Shown here piece by piece: positions 38,586 to 40,264 of a stretch of DNA of 40,264 bases (position 1 is its first letter; every line of letters begins with the position of its first letter). This DNA is from a virus: the IMG/VR virus record IMGVR_UViG_3300028417_000008, positions 1 to 40,264 of that record; one strand, written 5' to 3'. The translations under genes were made by a program, and so were the position numbers. The notes under the pieces are model-generated. The model had not been told where the DNA came from. It ran no database searches and saw only the letters and a program-made list of their open reading frames with translations.

Positions 38586-39164
38586 GTGGCTACAGGGCAG
38601 GAATATCTTACTCTTGCTAAAACATACTACTCTGTTGACCTGCCTGTTGGTGATTACACTTATCTTAATCTAAACGAAGCACGGCGTTATGTAAAAAAGC
38701 AGTTTCCTGACTTTGCTGAATACTCTTTTACCTATTCAGTAACTAGCGGGCAGAAGGTCGTTGAAGAGACCTTGCCTGCTAATCTTGGTGTTCTAAAGGT
38801 CTGGTTTGACGACGGCAATGGATTCTTTTACGAGCTTAAGCGTATTCCTAGGTTACCAGATAGTCTTGGCTTATATGCAGGTTTGCCTTACTGGTACTTT
38901 ATAGACAGTGCCAGACAAAAAATCAAGGTTTATGTTTCTGCCAATGTTGACGGTTCTATTTATGTTCGTTATGTGCCTGACCTGCAATTGATTTACGACA
39001 GCAGTAACCTTGACACGGAAGATACTGACATTCTTGACAAGTACAAAGAGGCTGTAGCAATTGAACTTGCTATTAAGATGGCATTGTTTGACCAGCAGTA
39101 CGACTTGTCTGCTTTCCTTTACAAGCTGAGAAACCGAATCTTTTCTGAATTGGTTGAGCTTTAA
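38586..39164 (+). CDS. Head-tail connector / adaptor (192 aa)
   Basis: The start is GTG 38586. The N-terminal helical part (LAKTYYSVD and LNLNEARRYVKKQFP), beta middle (IPRLPDSLGLYAGLPYWYF) and helical end fit podovirus gp4-like or gp6-like connectors that bind the portal and the tail. It is located between capsid and tail genes. Confidence 0.78.
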   Translation: MATGQEYLTLAKTYYSVDLPVGDYTYLNLNEARRYVKKQFPDFAEYSFTYSVTSGQKVVEETLPANLGVLKVWFDDGNGFFYELKRIPRLPDSLGLYAGLPYWYFIDSARQKIKVYVSANVDGSIYVRYVPDLQLIYDSSNLDTEDTDILDKYKEAVAIELAIKMALFDQQYDLSAFLYKLRNRIFSELVEL

Positions 39165-39166
39165 AA

Positions 39167-40264
39167 ATGGCTAGGAAGTCTAGCAACTTTAATCTTTCTA
39201 AAGGAATAGTCAAGCACTTTGCTATCAAAGAGCCTCAAATTCTTGGAATGGTTACTGCTATTAATCCTATTACGCTTCCAGATGGCTATTGTCAGTTTTG
39301 TAACGGTTTTCCTTCTTTGACTGGTGCTTTGGAAGGATATTTAGAACCCAAGCTAGTTTACACACCAGACATTACTATAGAAAAAGCAGACGCATTTAAC
39401 TTTGGTGACGATTTTTATGTACTTATTTGTAACTTTTCAAGTGTTGCTACTGTTAACACGGAAGTTATTAAAAACTTTTCTACGGTTGTTGGATCTTTTA
39501 ATTTTCCCTTTAATGATTTTGACCTTTACTACGATTGGTTGCTTTTGGTTGGTGATTCTAATTTAGTTGCTCTTAACTTGACGAACGGTACCGTTAGAGA
39601 TTTGACTTCTGAAGGAATTTTTGGTGATACGATAACGGCTTGGAAAGGTAGAATTTTCGTTGGCAAAGACGATACCATAACATATTCTATTCCTAATCCT
39701 GACCTTAGCAACACGACTCAAACGGTATTTGACACTACGGCAGGTGCTGGGTGGATTCAGATTAATACCAAAGGTGCAAAGATTAAGAAACTTTTGCCTA
39801 AAGAGGACACGATTTACATTTTCTTATCTACTGGTATTCACGCTTTATTTGGCACTACTATTTCTAATGACCCTCAAACATGGTACTTGACTGAGCTTAA
39901 TTCTCAAATCGGTTTGCTTGACACGAGAGCTTATGCTATTAGCAAGAATGGAACTATTTACTTTTTAGACCAGGAAGGGCGTTTAAACAAATTTGTTGCT
40001 ACTACACCAGAAAGAATTGACGACCTCGTTTACAACATTGCTCCAAGCCACAACAAGGTCGTTTTGTTTATATACGGTCTGGAAGAATACATAGGAAAGC
40101 CGTATTACAATAAGCGTTATGGTTTTTATTCAATAATCACTACGAAAGATAGGAAAAATTATTTTACTCAGCTTTTGTGGAGGAAAATTGATGCTGATGT
40201 TATAGATTACTTTGTTGCTAAAGGGAAATTGTATTTTGCTCTTAGTAACGGTATTTACGAGTCT
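39167..40264 (+). CDS. Beta-propeller tail protein, N-terminal part (continues at base 2)
   Basis: ATG 39167, 2 bases after the connector stop. 366 codons lie in this part; the gene goes on across the join and ends at 697 (535 residues in total). The N-terminus is basic (MARKSSNFNLSKG), followed by repeated beta blades (AWKGRIFVGKD, KEDTIYIFLSTG, SKNGTIYFLDQEG) of the kind in podovirus tail stabilisation/nozzle proteins. Likely a tail tube or gatekeeper protein. Confidence 0.78.
   Translation, partial: MARKSSNFNLSKGIVKHFAIKEPQILGMVTAINPITLPDGYCQFCNGFPSLTGALEGYLEPKLVYTPDITIEKADAFNFGDDFYVLICNFSSVATVNTEVIKNFSTVVGSFNFPFNDFDLYYDWLLLVGDSNLVALNLTNGTVRDLTSEGIFGDTITAWKGRIFVGKDDTITYSIPNPDLSNTTQTVFDTTAGAGWIQINTKGAKIKKLLPKEDTIYIFLSTGIHALFGTTISNDPQTWYLTELNSQIGLLDTRAYAISKNGTIYFLDQEGRLNKFVATTPERIDDLVYNIAPSHNKVVLFIYGLEEYIGKPYYNKRYGFYSIITTKDRKNYFTQLLWRKIDADVIDYFVAKGKLYFALSNGIYES
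40078..40264. repeat. Terminal overlap, copy 2 (circular join)
   Basis: This repeats 1-187 with one substitution: 40205 is g where 128 is a (Asp instead of Asn). See the first copy. Confidence 0.93.

Overview
The window is one complete, circularly assembled genome of about 40,077 bp from a tailed bacterial virus with podovirus-type gene content. Bases 40078-40264 repeat bases 1-187 with a single mismatch, and one tail gene runs across the join. The host looks bacterial. Promoters are of the -35/-10 (sigma70-like) type, nearly every start has an AGGAGG-type ribosome site, the tRNA-Trp has no intron, one lysis protein has a bacterial lipobox, and the endolysin and holin are of bacterial phage types. 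The AT-rich sequence, XPF/ERCC4, Hjc-like, Cas4-like and DinG/XPD-like repair enzymes and DUF1874-like proteins suggest a thermophilic bacterium carrying type III CRISPR. That host is an inference; no gene proves it.

The layout is two arms diverging from a 1.58-kb non-coding region (27738-29320) that holds repeated short words and is the best origin/regulatory candidate. The rightward arm (29321 through the join to 11900) is the late region: portal; fibre and lysis genes (o-spanin, holin, M15 endolysin); very basic small proteins; scaffold; major capsid; head-tail connector; beta-rich tail protein; three ejection proteins; XhlA-like protein; terminase. Three similar hairpin-plus-promoter modules (29242, 31202, 36336), each with a 16-bp spacer, punctuate this arm.

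The leftward arm (27737 down to 12091) is a tight early/replication operon of about 35 small genes. It encodes a Cas4/RecB-type nuclease with Fe-S cysteines, a 2x[4Fe-4S] ferredoxin, a Sak4-like recombinase ATPase, an OB/DUF669-like ssDNA-binding protein, an ERCC4 nuclease, a DinG/XPD-type Fe-S helicase, an SF1 helicase, an Hjc-like protein, a MazG-like pyrophosphohydrolase, a YopX protein and many Cys-rich small proteins. No DNA polymerase, recognisable primase, integrase or repressor was found, so replication probably depends on the host polymerase. A tRNA-Trp with its own promoter lies where the two arms converge.

The most interesting content is a pair of diverged proteins (21145-21510 and 25098-25472) that look like paralogs of the DUF1874/AcrIII-1 viral ring-nuclease family (type III anti-CRISPR), both with a changed catalytic-histidine position. 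Others are a Fe-S cluster theme in the replication arm (ferredoxin, Cas4-like nuclease, DinG-like helicase), a 14-residue polybasic mini-gene enclosed by a 13-bp inverted repeat, a basic protein gene interrupted by an in-frame UGA in a genome that carries tRNA-Trp, and the repeat-rich non-coding region.
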